From positions 27,627 through 91,626 of the forward strand of contig DFXY01000043.1 in NCBI GenBank assembly GCA_002381945.1: a stretch of DNA of 64,000 nt, written 5' to 3'. Source of the DNA: Bacteriovoracaceae bacterium UBA4096. GTDB taxonomy: Bacteria > Bdellovibrionota > Bacteriovoracia > Bacteriovoracales > Bacteriovoracaceae. Below are positions 19,801-28,600 of the stretch, piece by piece (position 1 is the first letter of the stretch; each line of letters opens with the position of its first letter). The notes beneath the pieces are model-generated. The model saw only the letters and a program-made list of their open reading frames with translations. It was not told the DNA's origin and searched no databases. Made by a program: the position numbers and the translations under genes.

Positions 19801-22800
19801 GGCACAACAACTGAAATTTACCAAAACGGTAAAAAGGTTTATACAACAACAGATTCAGAGATTAGTTATAATGCAACATTAAATGAAGGTTCAAACACAT
19901 TTGTCATAAAATCTTTTGATACTTTTGGCAATGAAGTAAACCCAGCTTATATCGGTGACATTAACCTCGATAAGACGGCTCCGCAAATTGTATCCTATAT
20001 GAGGTCTGATCTATTTACTAACAAATCATCATTCCCTATTGAACTAAGTATTCTTGAACCACAGGAAGCAACAACAAAAGTTTTCAAAAATGGCATAGAA
20101 ATCATTTCAACAATAATGAAAAACATTTCAACGACGACTCCATTACAACCGGGGAACAACAATTTTGAGATTAGATCTGTTGATGGCAGTGGTAATGTTA
20201 GTGTCCCTTTATCAGTTGAAAACATCTACCTAGATCAAGTTGCTCCTGTTTTAACATTGCACAACCTTCCACAAGAGCATGAAAAAGTCATTATCTCTCA
20301 AGGTACAAGCACTACCTTGAGTTACAATAAACCAATCAACACGCTGGTTGCTCAAAGCACCCTTAACTTACAAGGGGATGTCTCAGATGAGATTGGAGTG
20401 AATACTAAGTTTGTACTCAATGGAAGATTATATAAAACTATCAGCAATAAGAACTTTTCAGAAACAATCGTTCTAACTGAGGGAGTCAACACTATTGAGA
20501 TGATACCAGAAGATGAAGCGGGCAATATTGGAGCCGCCGTTCGACGTGGAGTTAATCTGGACACTCAAGCACCAATTCTCACAAGTACTTTATCAGGAAC
20601 GAAGAATGTCTTTGACTCTACTTTTGTAATTGATTTAAAGGTCCAGGATTTGGATCAAACGACGACAGAAGTTTTTGTAAATGGCAATGGAGTGTATCTC
20701 ACTTCAAGTAAAGAATTTAATCTCCCTGTACAATTGAAACCTGGTGAAAATATCATCACTGCCATCAGCAAAGACTCTTTGGGACATACGTCTGCACCAT
20801 TTGAAATAATTCGTCTTATCTATGATGATAGTGCACCTATCATTAACCTTGCCACGAATGGAAATATTTATACCAATATCCCACAATTCACTTTTATTGC
20901 AGAAATTATTGATATCTCGGATGTTAAAAGTACGATTCGAGTCAATGATCAACTTGCTCACATAGTAGCTGATAAAAACATAAGTGTACCTTTAACTCTT
21001 ATCGAAGGAAGAAACAGCATAAGCATTGAGACAAGTGAAGTTGAATCAAGCAGAAGGTCAATTAAACTGATCGATAATGTTATACTCGACACTGTCCCTC
21101 CAGTCATAAGCACAAGCAGTCTTCAAAATATAACGACGAATGACAGTTTATTTAAACTTAGTATCGCTATTCAAGACTCAATTGGCACGAATGCGGAAAT
21201 CTATCTTAATAACAGGCTTACATATAGGTCAGGTGATAAGAGCTTCGTGGCACCAATAATACTGGTCCCTGGGAGAAATGATATCCGAATTGAAGCAAAA
21301 GATCTTGCCGGGAACTTAGCAATCCCAGTTGAGCTTCAAAACATTCATTATCAAACAAGAAGTAATATTGCCACATCCATTGGAGTTGGTGGAGGAAAGA
21401 ATTCTGTAACCGATTCAAGCTCTAGCATTTATGGCGCTATGGTGGATATCGGACCAGGCGCGGTAAATGAAAATGTTGAACTTGCAGTAAACGTTGCCCA
21501 AGTTTCTGACTTACCTAGTATTGCAGGCGCTCCAACACCTGACCCGATAGGACCGATTCTTAATATCTCAGTTTCTAAAACGGTCAGCGCTAAGAAGACG
21601 TTTAATAATGAAGTTGTAGTAGGTATTCCATTCTCTCCGATGCTGGCATTGAATAAAAATATTAACACCGCCAATATCTTTATTGTTCGCTATGATTCAG
21701 TACATGGAGTCGTGGAAAACATTCATCCATTCAAAATAGATTTTACGAAAGGTATTGCCTACGGCTACACCAACTCCTTTAGTCACTTCTTTGTTTCAAG
21801 TGGAAGAGAATATCCTAAGATGGCCCTGGAGTTTCCACAAAATTGCAGGAAGTTAGAACTTGGATATTCTTGTGATCTTGAAGATCAAGACTTCAACCTA
21901 TCTGGAGCCTTTAGACTAAGAGGTTTAATAACTGAGTCGGATTTACAGATCATCTGTGATGAATGCTCAACATCGGTAACTGAAAATAAGTCCTTTATTA
22001 ATGAGGCTAACGAAGAATTTATTGCTTTCACTCTGACAGGTGGTTCAAGTTCAACGACTGATTCATTACGACTAACCTTTAAGGTTGGCAATTTGATTGC
22101 AAAAGAGAAAATTACAATTAATTATGCAGTTACTCCACAGATCCCTATAGAAAGTATCCTCTTAAGTAATTGCTATGAGCCAGGTGCAGTATGTAAAGAA
22201 TTAGGAACAGGTGCAATAGCCTTTAGTAATGATGGATCCCAGGCAGTTGACTCAGCATTAAATATTAGCTTAGGTAATATTTTTAGACCAAACAGATTTA
22301 AACTTAAGAATTTCATTACTAAACATGATGGAATTCTTTACTGGATTGAACCAAAAAATCACCTACCGACTTATAGGATCCAGGACCTTGCTAGCTATAG
22401 GCTTAGTGACTTTACATTACGCCGGAAGAATCTTGATGGCACAATATCGACAGTTGATACTTTTGCCATTGCTATGGATTCAGCTGAGATGCTTTTTAAT
22501 GAATGGGAGTATAACTTTAATCTCCAGGTTCTAGACCAACAGGCACTTTTCACCTTGGATTCAAGCAATCATCTCTACGATGTCAGTACAGACACTATCG
22601 CCCTCGGCAATAGAGCAAAATTAATTTCCATGGACAAAACGACACTGACAAAAACGTATTTGGAAGAGAGTGCTGGATTTGTACTTAATGAAATTAAAGA
22701 GGTTAAGGCATCTAATTCTAATATCTTCGTAATAGCTACGAGCTTTAACAATCTTTATGATGCTCATTACAAAGAGGGTCTTTTTAAATACGACTTACTC

Positions 22801-25614
22801 TCTAACAGCTGGGACTACCTCACTAAGAATCTTATCAATTCTGAATCCTTTGGAACCCGCAGAGACCCTAGCTTCAGTGTGGATAGCAACAATATCTCTG
22901 AATTTGATGGAAGAAATCTGGCCAATATCAACCTTCGCAATGGTGATATCTATTTCATAGATGCCGGACATAACTGTCTTCGTCGTTTTGATGGAAGTAG
23001 TACCATATCAACTATTGCAGGAATGTGTAACGCTGAGTCTGTCTTCAAAGGATCACGCATAGATTACGCTAAGGCCAATCCTACTCAAATGTTACTTGGG
23101 GACCTAAAGTCGGCCGAGATCGATAACAATGGTAATATCTATCTCTCTCAAAACATTCAAGGGAACATGGAGCTAACCCTTATAGCAGCAGATACGAACT
23201 TAATGAAGGGAGCAATTAAGGAAACAAGCACTAATCGTCTTCCTGCAAGCACTAAAGCTCTTCGAATGGACTCTGTTAAAGTCGCACTAGATGAACTTGA
23301 GGACTCTAAAATTAGAATCGACAATGGTAACAATTTGTATTTCTACAATAATTCCTGTGTTTATAATGTTGTAGATCCATATGAATACCTTTTCTATCAG
23401 TTGCCATTTGAAGAAAGTAATTTAGATCTTGCACTGAATGATTCTACTTTATCCAACATTATCCTAGATACGCAAAAAAGGGATGGTCTCTTTAGTTTTG
23501 ATCACTCTACTGACAACGTAAGCAAGAATCTTTCAGACACATTGGATGCACTAAAGTTTCTTGCCAAAAACGGCTCTTCAAATCCTGATGCTCTCAATAA
23601 GGCTCAATATTGGGTATCGAATCAAAGTTTTAATGACACTAAGAATGCCGCCAACCAACTTGAGGCCTTGGCCCTTCTGGCAAAACAAAATAGAAGTGTC
23701 ACACTAACACCAGAAATAAAGGCCAGTCTTTCTAAATTTCTAAAAGGGTTCCGTCCACATTTTGGTGGATGGGGCTCGACAGAGAACCACATCATCAATA
23801 ATGATGATACCGCAGCTGCTATTAGAGCAATCTCTTTTATCTTTAATCAAATTCCATTAGGAAGTGTAGACTCGCCTATTTATCTCTCTGATTTCATCAT
23901 TCCACTTAGAGAAATGATTAATGAGCAATTCCCTTCAACTTCAGGACTATTCGGAGGAGGATTTGGACCGACTAACAATCAAAATATGCCTACTCTTCAT
24001 ATCACTCTTGGTGTTATTGATGGATTATTGGAATATAAAAGACTTAATTCCACTGACAACAAAATCATAGCATGGAATAGAAAGAGTGACTTCCAGCTTC
24101 TCGCCTTCTCAGAGATTCCAGCAGCAGTATTGCGGTCACTTATATATTTAAGAACTTACAGAAAAGTCGATGGATCTTTTGGGGATTTGAAAACTACGGT
24201 CAAAGTCCTTAATACATTCAGCGATATTGTAAAAGGTGGGATAACTACTGATCCAACAGTTTTGGAATCTTTAAAAACTGATATCATGAAAGGTATCGCA
24301 TATATTAAAACTCAAGACATTACTAAAGCTACAGCAACAGAACTTGCAAGTCTGAGCGCTATAGACAATCTTTCTGATCTAGGCAAGGCCATAGTTTTGG
24401 CACCTAATGAGACTCCGCTCACTAAGGAAGCCTCGAGAATTCCTGCGAATGTTGATACCCAATTGTTTGGAAAAGGAACAGATGGTGTCCTCTCCGTCAT
24501 TGGAAACTTCAACCTGAACCAACTTGCAAGCGGTGATAGGAAACATGCAGATGCTGCCAATGCCAAGGTTACAAGTGTAATCAAAAAATATGTTTATGTT
24601 GAAGCAATTGACGAGGGCGCCCTCGTTAAAGACGATGAAGTGCTTATTATCAATCTTCAGGGTACAGAGGCAGGAAGTTATAAATTCGCGAGGATAAATA
24701 ATATCTTTTATAATGAAAGTCCAATGCTTATCGAACTTGATCATGACATCGTTGCTGATGGTTTCCTTTCTGGTCCTAATGATAAGATTATGATCCAGCG
24801 TGTACCTAACTATTCAGCGATATCAAAATTAAATCCAATTACGCTAAAAGCTGATCCGTTTAATGGTGACGTTGGTGGCGTGGTTGCTTTCCGTGTCCAA
24901 GGAGAATTGCCAGAAAATGTATCAATTGATGTCTCAGGACTTGGATTCAGAGGTGGAGTCAATAATGGATCAACTTCTAACCCTGGAGAGGGTCAGTTAG
25001 GCTTTCCAGAAAGTCCATATTTTGATCAATCAAAGTCTTGTGGTGGTGGCAAGCCGATCGAAGGCTTCTTTGTTGGAGGAGGCGGTGCTTATGCTACAGC
25101 AGGAAGTTTTACTGCAGTAGCTCCTCTACCAGCGAATTCAGGAAATGTCTTTGGATCGGTTGAGCTTGCAAAAATTTCCCTTGGTTGCGGTGGAGGAAGC
25201 GGTCTTACCAATAATACAGATGTCGCCGCCCATGGTGGCACTGGAGGAGGTATTGTTCTGGTGCATGCTAGTAAGATTACCTTCAATACCAATTACATTA
25301 AATTAAATGGGATTAGTGGAACAAAAGGCAGTGATGAGCAGAACATCACCCATGGAGCAGGTGGCGGCTCTGGTGGTTCAGTCGTTCTTAACATCAAAGA
25401 GCTCGTACTCCTAGGAGACAAAAATGTAAGCGCTTCAGGAGGCACTGGAACCAAAGGTGCTAACGATAACATAGGTCAGAATGGTGGAGAAGGTCGTATC
25501 AGTGTAAATACAAAAATCCTGAACGGGGCATCAGTTACCAATGAGCAAAAAAATCATTTAAAACAAAAGCTTTCAAATGAATTGCCTTATATCGGAGTTT
25601 GGAAATGGCAATAA
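10843..25614 (+). CDS. Giant secreted Ig-like/RCC1/PKD repeat protein
   Basis: A 4,923-residue secreted protein. Order: signal peptide (1-21, to VLWA); N-terminal unknown part (22-460); 13 bacterial Ig-like modules of ~95 residues (about 463-1626), each opening with an LDT-x-PP-type junction and holding an AGN motif; a linker; 14 RCC1-type repeats with the CWG signature (about 1730-2510); two PKD domains with WDFGD/FIFGD (about 2518-2694); nine more Ig-like modules (about 2695-3505); a ZU5-like domain with DIGPGAV (about 3505-3660); an NHL-like blade near 4033; an alpha/alpha squalene-cyclase-like part with GGWGS (about 4190-4500); and a Gly-rich C-terminal domain. The ATG at 10843 has GGAG 8 nt upstream. 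Likely a surface adhesin or scaffold. No LPXTG, autotransporter or type I export signal is evident. Confidence 0.9.
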   Translation: MKLQHIFLFIVLIFSNVLWANDYNESNKKGFKITPSFPASDKLPLKSGDTTVLKGTLCAVKARKFQKTAKCYEIDPDQVEVKAYFPDATNEVSSSLQINKGNNEWYYSLTTPKLSGDEANTFTLVVGKVRPESSKLLEIQAKLAKRIQYIEQKIESFEAKKNTKTITYLKHYLINLKSVQGKINNVLEEDPGILARFVYPLQVDNNSAGPLYYSSIFGGYKFSIESPLSPVIEGEATKATARIVNLASDNLWFPNFKEHDEDDRKKESDHKHRYFVLELSYQGKEIQRIEQFELPFGESKSFEIDANNLHPFRDNSLKLSLSRVKESNHNRNLFTELWGEIGTIIPVAEDKVPPKWASILPEEDLKYVVKFPPISGIISDSFGRINKESLKLKISATFEDGTKQVFDKSDKLAISSLDNGASYKVDALLTEFSEGSYDIELYGTDKAGNAALPNPVIRSFAFDKTPPELAFLNPDNIFTSNNKYVFKASVIDHSETTTKIFQNGVLIATTADKNITLDVTLNKGTNSFRLESVDAAGNVATPIELKSIVLDFTPPTIALNNLDNQILGKASYTLNVTVTDQSGTTNKIIQNGVVVYTTTQKIFNFVATLKEGLNSFEVQSVDDAGNIATPAQLSSITLDTIAPVLALNQQSSNLITNNANFVVSGSITDSSETEYSIFLNGLFIRNSSEKNFSYTVTLKEGKNTIEVRAKDQVGNEAISVVINNITLDTIPPTLNILAPADSSVLKGIDLLAKAISNEQLQNAQINGENTTLDSDKLQFERVLSIEQDGSTNIVFRATDLAGNSSEAIRNVTIDNTSPEIIILSRHGFDTTETNYLFKLNINELHNVQTQVFFNGVLLSEGTFKIFEQSLTLKEGTNSFLIKVVDQAGNSSEYQSRDIIVDSIAPIISSTTQQNILTNNKSFNINATFEDISTVRFELFHDGLLVFFDYEKNLNQLVTLNEGLNNFFIKAHDLAGNQAQDLHISNITLDTIKPQISSPNTDSFLTNKKTLNIQATIIDVHIGETVILQNDVEVLKTTGSNISFTATLNEGKNEFIIKSVDLAKNESNPFILRNITLNSSRPVIASTNKGNIVQTEPLFVLNARITDDLETTTVIKHNNNEVLQTADKNISSNILLTSGSNNFEIISTDAAGNVSETFTLSGINMDDIAPLISSNIQSDQLTNQKNFTLQAIIEDVSNVDAKVFHNGNLIYTGDSKVLGFPVTLSEGQNSFEIKVSDLAGNQAEPFIIKNIVLDTVKPVITSNSAHDFRTKDPLYFVSASAYDTSSLNFKLLLNGQEIYSAPSSYLQHLITLVEGTNRLEFIAIDAAGNLSESFKVENIVLDTLPPVINLATAGEEAQSETIYTLNGTITDQSTYSYQIFQNGALITEGTQSPFSITTNLATGKNTFKIVATDELKNTSNKDINIYLDTAAPIIEIASIPTLTKNKFFTLKVNIQDESDTSTQIFQNQTLIETSSLKEIVKSMTLLEGPNHFSLRSSDSKGNQLDPEKSFIITLDSSAPFISFSPSNGYRFNLTNNPNQNLVIRIQDASTIDFQRLRVKLNGDLLSSDLYSINQQSKEVSILMSNPDLPVLLEKENIFSIEIADELQNIAIASSKYKVINDEENDGRPIINFNPAGGVVVAPLASIDVGFSSNTGIDYSSLVITIDGNTVPSNQLTVDQNHSKISINLSNVNQSPDKFGLLIQVTVSDLLQKSSYAAAGINFFNDNTTLMAEIVTDDAYGGSFGGGTYEAHMCVPLLSGKAKCWGNNQYGQLGILVPPYQVGNERNLAQSSNVDLGEKIMKIRSAGFRTCALVESGKVYCWGENTSGELGYGNTLEVGKTILPKTMGPLSIGEKVKDITVSQRSICVLLESSRVKCWGTGYGDASGYGQTFTWTKDKKPINIPYLNVGGLVKSITSGLSHICALLENGEVRCWGGNYRGQLGYGHMNLIGDNEVPSDAGSVPLGEKAVQISLGYEHSCALLESGGLKCWGFNDSAQLGYNHTSNVGDYRPIDNLGSINFELPSVQVSLGYKHSCALFPNHKIKCWGLNFNGQLGLGKNDWTVKNTSALPYVDVGGDVKSVHVVDNRTCVTLMSNQLKCWGDNRSSLLGQAQVIYLGDDESITAEAPIVPGAPVIHLTAGHHSTCAVDSSGKARCWGENKNQKLSPSTDKYIGDKEPVTTLEPINTNFNISKLSDGGYEHICALTTTQNVRCWGYNTYGALGAGTTYYVAISDAQDLLGPGEKAIQVETSDNYSCALLVGGKVRCWGDNTYGKLGLGHKQNINYASSSSTNVSIGETVIQISTGWGHVCALTSTGKVKCWGRNGTNELGQGTYDDVGDNELPSTIPFISLGGKAKYISAGSGNTCAILENGNFRCWGKNQRGETGYPQEDMTYFGSPSSRPELNLGFAAREIVSRNTYTCGLMSNGKMKCWGGSKGFLKDQVPLPIPENITKISASDEHTCALLNNASIRCWGSNEYAALGYPIVKNMGIDEVPSAISPISLGDGVLFLGSDNNVNLIAHYESNIYYGQGPLEVTFNAITSSSVAGQITSYQWDFGDNSPIQLTQSPITSYVYNSQGVFTAKLTITDEAGNSASYSQYITVLGENILPTAKLAANITTGTTPLNVTFSGSESFDPAGSIINYQFIFGDGKKLNTSNSTAAHIFYNPGHYSAKVIVTDNNGGKTTSEAILISIPAHPSAPIISSSASGHIRTGNEIYNINATVLDDEDVTLKVLQNGQIIFTGQTKSFNDDVTLAQGTNYFEIQAVDENGHAAIPLIIGYIVLDTNVPVVASTIKSNTYTNQVPFSFNVQVTDDTRTTTKVFLNGNLVTTSLSESFLIDLSLIEGSNKIEVISTDEFGMTSSPLIISNLILDTKAPILANIKPAANSFISKNSVEVSATSNEVLREASVNGLALNLSSDKTIFTGTLVPSNEGDFNITISAKDLAGNEKRESFKVTVDTHPPLLTHSNTSGYLSSDSSYTINATVNDISGTTTEIYQNGKKVYTTTDSEISYNATLNEGSNTFVIKSFDTFGNEVNPAYIGDINLDKTAPQIVSYMRSDLFTNKSSFPIELSILEPQEATTKVFKNGIEIISTIMKNISTTTPLQPGNNNFEIRSVDGSGNVSVPLSVENIYLDQVAPVLTLHNLPQEHEKVIISQGTSTTLSYNKPINTLVAQSTLNLQGDVSDEIGVNTKFVLNGRLYKTISNKNFSETIVLTEGVNTIEMIPEDEAGNIGAAVRRGVNLDTQAPILTSTLSGTKNVFDSTFVIDLKVQDLDQTTTEVFVNGNGVYLTSSKEFNLPVQLKPGENIITAISKDSLGHTSAPFEIIRLIYDDSAPIINLATNGNIYTNIPQFTFIAEIIDISDVKSTIRVNDQLAHIVADKNISVPLTLIEGRNSISIETSEVESSRRSIKLIDNVILDTVPPVISTSSLQNITTNDSLFKLSIAIQDSIGTNAEIYLNNRLTYRSGDKSFVAPIILVPGRNDIRIEAKDLAGNLAIPVELQNIHYQTRSNIATSIGVGGGKNSVTDSSSSIYGAMVDIGPGAVNENVELAVNVAQVSDLPSIAGAPTPDPIGPILNISVSKTVSAKKTFNNEVVVGIPFSPMLALNKNINTANIFIVRYDSVHGVVENIHPFKIDFTKGIAYGYTNSFSHFFVSSGREYPKMALEFPQNCRKLELGYSCDLEDQDFNLSGAFRLRGLITESDLQIICDECSTSVTENKSFINEANEEFIAFTLTGGSSSTTDSLRLTFKVGNLIAKEKITINYAVTPQIPIESILLSNCYEPGAVCKELGTGAIAFSNDGSQAVDSALNISLGNIFRPNRFKLKNFITKHDGILYWIEPKNHLPTYRIQDLASYRLSDFTLRRKNLDGTISTVDTFAIAMDSAEMLFNEWEYNFNLQVLDQQALFTLDSSNHLYDVSTDTIALGNRAKLISMDKTTLTKTYLEESAGFVLNEIKEVKASNSNIFVIATSFNNLYDAHYKEGLFKYDLLSNSWDYLTKNLINSESFGTRRDPSFSVDSNNISEFDGRNLANINLRNGDIYFIDAGHNCLRRFDGSSTISTIAGMCNAESVFKGSRIDYAKANPTQMLLGDLKSAEIDNNGNIYLSQNIQGNMELTLIAADTNLMKGAIKETSTNRLPASTKALRMDSVKVALDELEDSKIRIDNGNNLYFYNNSCVYNVVDPYEYLFYQLPFEESNLDLALNDSTLSNIILDTQKRDGLFSFDHSTDNVSKNLSDTLDALKFLAKNGSSNPDALNKAQYWVSNQSFNDTKNAANQLEALALLAKQNRSVTLTPEIKASLSKFLKGFRPHFGGWGSTENHIINNDDTAAAIRAISFIFNQIPLGSVDSPIYLSDFIIPLREMINEQFPSTSGLFGGGFGPTNNQNMPTLHITLGVIDGLLEYKRLNSTDNKIIAWNRKSDFQLLAFSEIPAAVLRSLIYLRTYRKVDGSFGDLKTTVKVLNTFSDIVKGGITTDPTVLESLKTDIMKGIAYIKTQDITKATATELASLSAIDNLSDLGKAIVLAPNETPLTKEASRIPANVDTQLFGKGTDGVLSVIGNFNLNQLASGDRKHADAANAKVTSVIKKYVYVEAIDEGALVKDDEVLIINLQGTEAGSYKFARINNIFYNESPMLIELDHDIVADGFLSGPNDKIMIQRVPNYSAISKLNPITLKADPFNGDVGGVVAFRVQGELPENVSIDVSGLGFRGGVNNGSTSNPGEGQLGFPESPYFDQSKSCGGGKPIEGFFVGGGGAYATAGSFTAVAPLPANSGNVFGSVELAKISLGCGGGSGLTNNTDVAAHGGTGGGIVLVHASKITFNTNYIKLNGISGTKGSDEQNITHGAGGGSGGSVVLNIKELVLLGDKNVSASGGTGTKGANDNIGQNGGEGRISVNTKILNGASVTNEQKNHLKQKLSNELPYIGVWKWQ

Positions 25615-25652
25615 ATAAGAAGAGAACCTATACGTTGAATGAAGGGCAACCC

Positions 25653-28600
25653 ATGAAAAAGATTCAAGTGGTCATGTTAATTATAATTTCTGCTGTAGCA
25701 GGGATAACCATTTATTACTCTGCTAAATCGGGACCTAATTTGAGTACACTTAAGTATGAGCTTCCTGCTGATATGAAAGATCTAGCCAAAGAGAAAGAGT
25801 ATTTTAACAATGATCAAAAGAAAAAGGTTACAGAGCTCCTTTCCTCCACGGTTAAAGTCACAAAGGGGACTCGGATAGGCCTAAGTATGCAAAACAGTCT
25901 TGCATCCTTACGCTCTGAACTTGAGAGCCTTAAAAATCCTAATACTGATTTCAAGCAAGCTTATACCAATCTAGAAGCAATTAAATTTGAAATTAAAATT
26001 TATCAAGAGCAGATGGAGAAACTTGGCAAGGCAGAAATAGACTATTCGGACTCTTATGAATACCTCAAGGAAATACAAAAAAATATAGCTAACATAACTT
26101 CAAACAGAGATATAAAAAACCCTTCAGATTCAACCCTTAATAACTTCATCGGGGTACTACCTGAGTCAATTCAAAACATTGGACAAATATCTCCTCCCCC
26201 AAGCATTCCCAAACTCGACTTTCCAGAAGACAAAACTTCATATATCGGTTTAGAAATTATTGAAGAAGCACATGCGGAACTTCCATTCGGTTGTCAAACG
26301 GCCTATCAGGCAACGGCAGTAAATGAGAATCCTCTTCTTTCATCTTATCTAAATATAAATGATCCATTAATAAAGCCAAATTCAAGAATTCTAGATCTTG
26401 CAAGAAAACTTGGTACACCAAAAGCGATGTTTGAATATGTACGGGACAACGTTAAATATTATCCCACAGTTGGATTCACACAAGATGCTGAAACAATTCT
26501 GAGTACAAAAGTTGCGAACCCTTACGATAAATCAACGCTACTAATTTCATTACTAAGATCAGCTGGAATTCCTGCGAGATATGTAATTGGGGAAGCATGG
26601 GTATCATCTTCTACATTACAGAGGATTTGGGACGTGGAAAATTATAGCGCCGTTTGGACTTATTACGTCTCAATGCTACGACAGCGTTACAATGAAAACA
26701 TTAATACAAATCCCGGAAAACTCTATCGTCGAATAAATGGTGAAACTTACTTCCTTATCCCTCATACATGGGTAGAAGCTTTTACCAATTTAAGAGTGAA
26801 TGATGAAAAAAGATGGATTCAACTTGATCCTGGCTTTACGCTCCATGAAGAAAACAACAAACACGAATCCATAAATTCACTATACAATCTATCAAATAGT
26901 CTTGGCCGAAAGATTTTCAGTCTAGAAGACTTTTTATTCAAACCTGATCCTTTCAGCGGGAAATTTGTCAAAACAGAAACCGCAGATCTATATGCCTTAA
27001 GAAACATTAATGCCATTGTTTCATATTCAAAAGATAATAATTATAACTGGGACAATAGGCTTTCGACTCTCTTTACGAGTACACGACCTGAAATCAAGAA
27101 AGACATTGTTTACGGTTCTTTCGGAGAAGAATTTTGCATATTTTCCAAGCCTGCGATTCCCGAAACAAAATATTCTCCAAAACTCAAATTTGGTTTTGCT
27201 GGTTCTTCTTATCTGATGCCATTAATCAAAATTGCTTCCAAAAAGCTAGTCTTTCGCTATCGTGGTTATACAACAACAGATAAATCAAATCTAAATTTAT
27301 TGGCTGATGGCAAATTTTCAGGAAATATTTCTAACATCAGAGTTATTGGGCAAATTTATATAAATAATGAACTCATTTTTGAAGCTCCGACTCCTGTTAT
27401 TTTTAACTCTGTTGGTGGGCTAAAAATTGAAAATATTGATACTATTGGCATGGAGCCAGTTAATCCACCAGATGCATGGGGACCATTAGCAGGCAACGTC
27501 CTCGCCTATCACAATACTTTAACTCCTGAATCACAAGAAGTTTTTGATGGATATATGCAGTCATTTTTAAACGAAATAAATCACATAAATGTAGATTTAT
27601 TGGATTATGAAAATAAAAGCAGGCTAGTTGGAGATCTATTAGCGACAGGCCTGATTCGTCTTAAAATTAAACAAGAAATTCACCTCAAGAATCTAGGTAA
27701 CATCTTGAATGCTAAAATACTTACTCCTAACAAACACTGCTGGATGTTTTCTGGATTTACTCCAATTACTTTTAAAGATCGGATTTATGGCTTCTCCCCA
27801 AATCGGCCAACACTGTCACTATGGGGCGGAGGTGGATGGTTTAGTCGTTCTCGGCATCAAGAAAGTGAAGTTGACTTATTTAATGCGAGTGCCTTTAATA
27901 GCCAACAAGAACATATGATAATGGAAAATCATTTTAATGTTCCTGGTGCTTCTACAGTTTCCATACTTCAGACCGCATCACAGCAAGGCATTCCCATCAT
28001 TAAAGGTACCTACAATCAAAACAATTACGAAAGTATTATTGGCCAACTATCAGGATATTCAACCTGGTTTCTAGAATGGCTGCGAAATGAAATGAGAAAG
28101 TCACAGGGTTTAGTCTATATTCCAAAGACACCTGTGATTTCAAATGGGATTAAGTACGCGGTAGTGTATGGCCCGATGGGATGGAGAATAGGTACTGAGA
28201 ATGGGGGTTCTGGGGGCATAGCCGCAGGAGACACAGCAAGTGGCTTCTATGAAAGTGATGCTAGCAACAGTCTCATCTCTTCCGGACATCCCGACGCTGC
28301 AGCAATTGCAAGTTCCCCAAAGCAACTCGGCGAAATTTTAAATGGTCGAACCAGTGCCCAATGTCCTGAATCAGTAGGTGCACCAGTAAATCTTAACAAC
28401 GGTGGAATGTGGCACAAGTTTAATGACATTGGCTCTATGGGCAATGGACCCGGTCTTAAAGCATCCTTTGTCCGAACCTACTTGGCCTTGAAAAGTAATG
28501 ATTTTGGGCCATTAGGATATGGTTGGACTCACAATCTGCATCTTTATTTAAAAACTTTCGACGGCAATGCTCTCAATATTAATCAAAATCAAGATATATT

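Noticed and set aside
10843..25614. DNA-level tandem repeats in the giant gene
   Set aside because: The modules are repeated at protein level only; the nucleotide copies are too diverged to list as repeats or to expect slippage.
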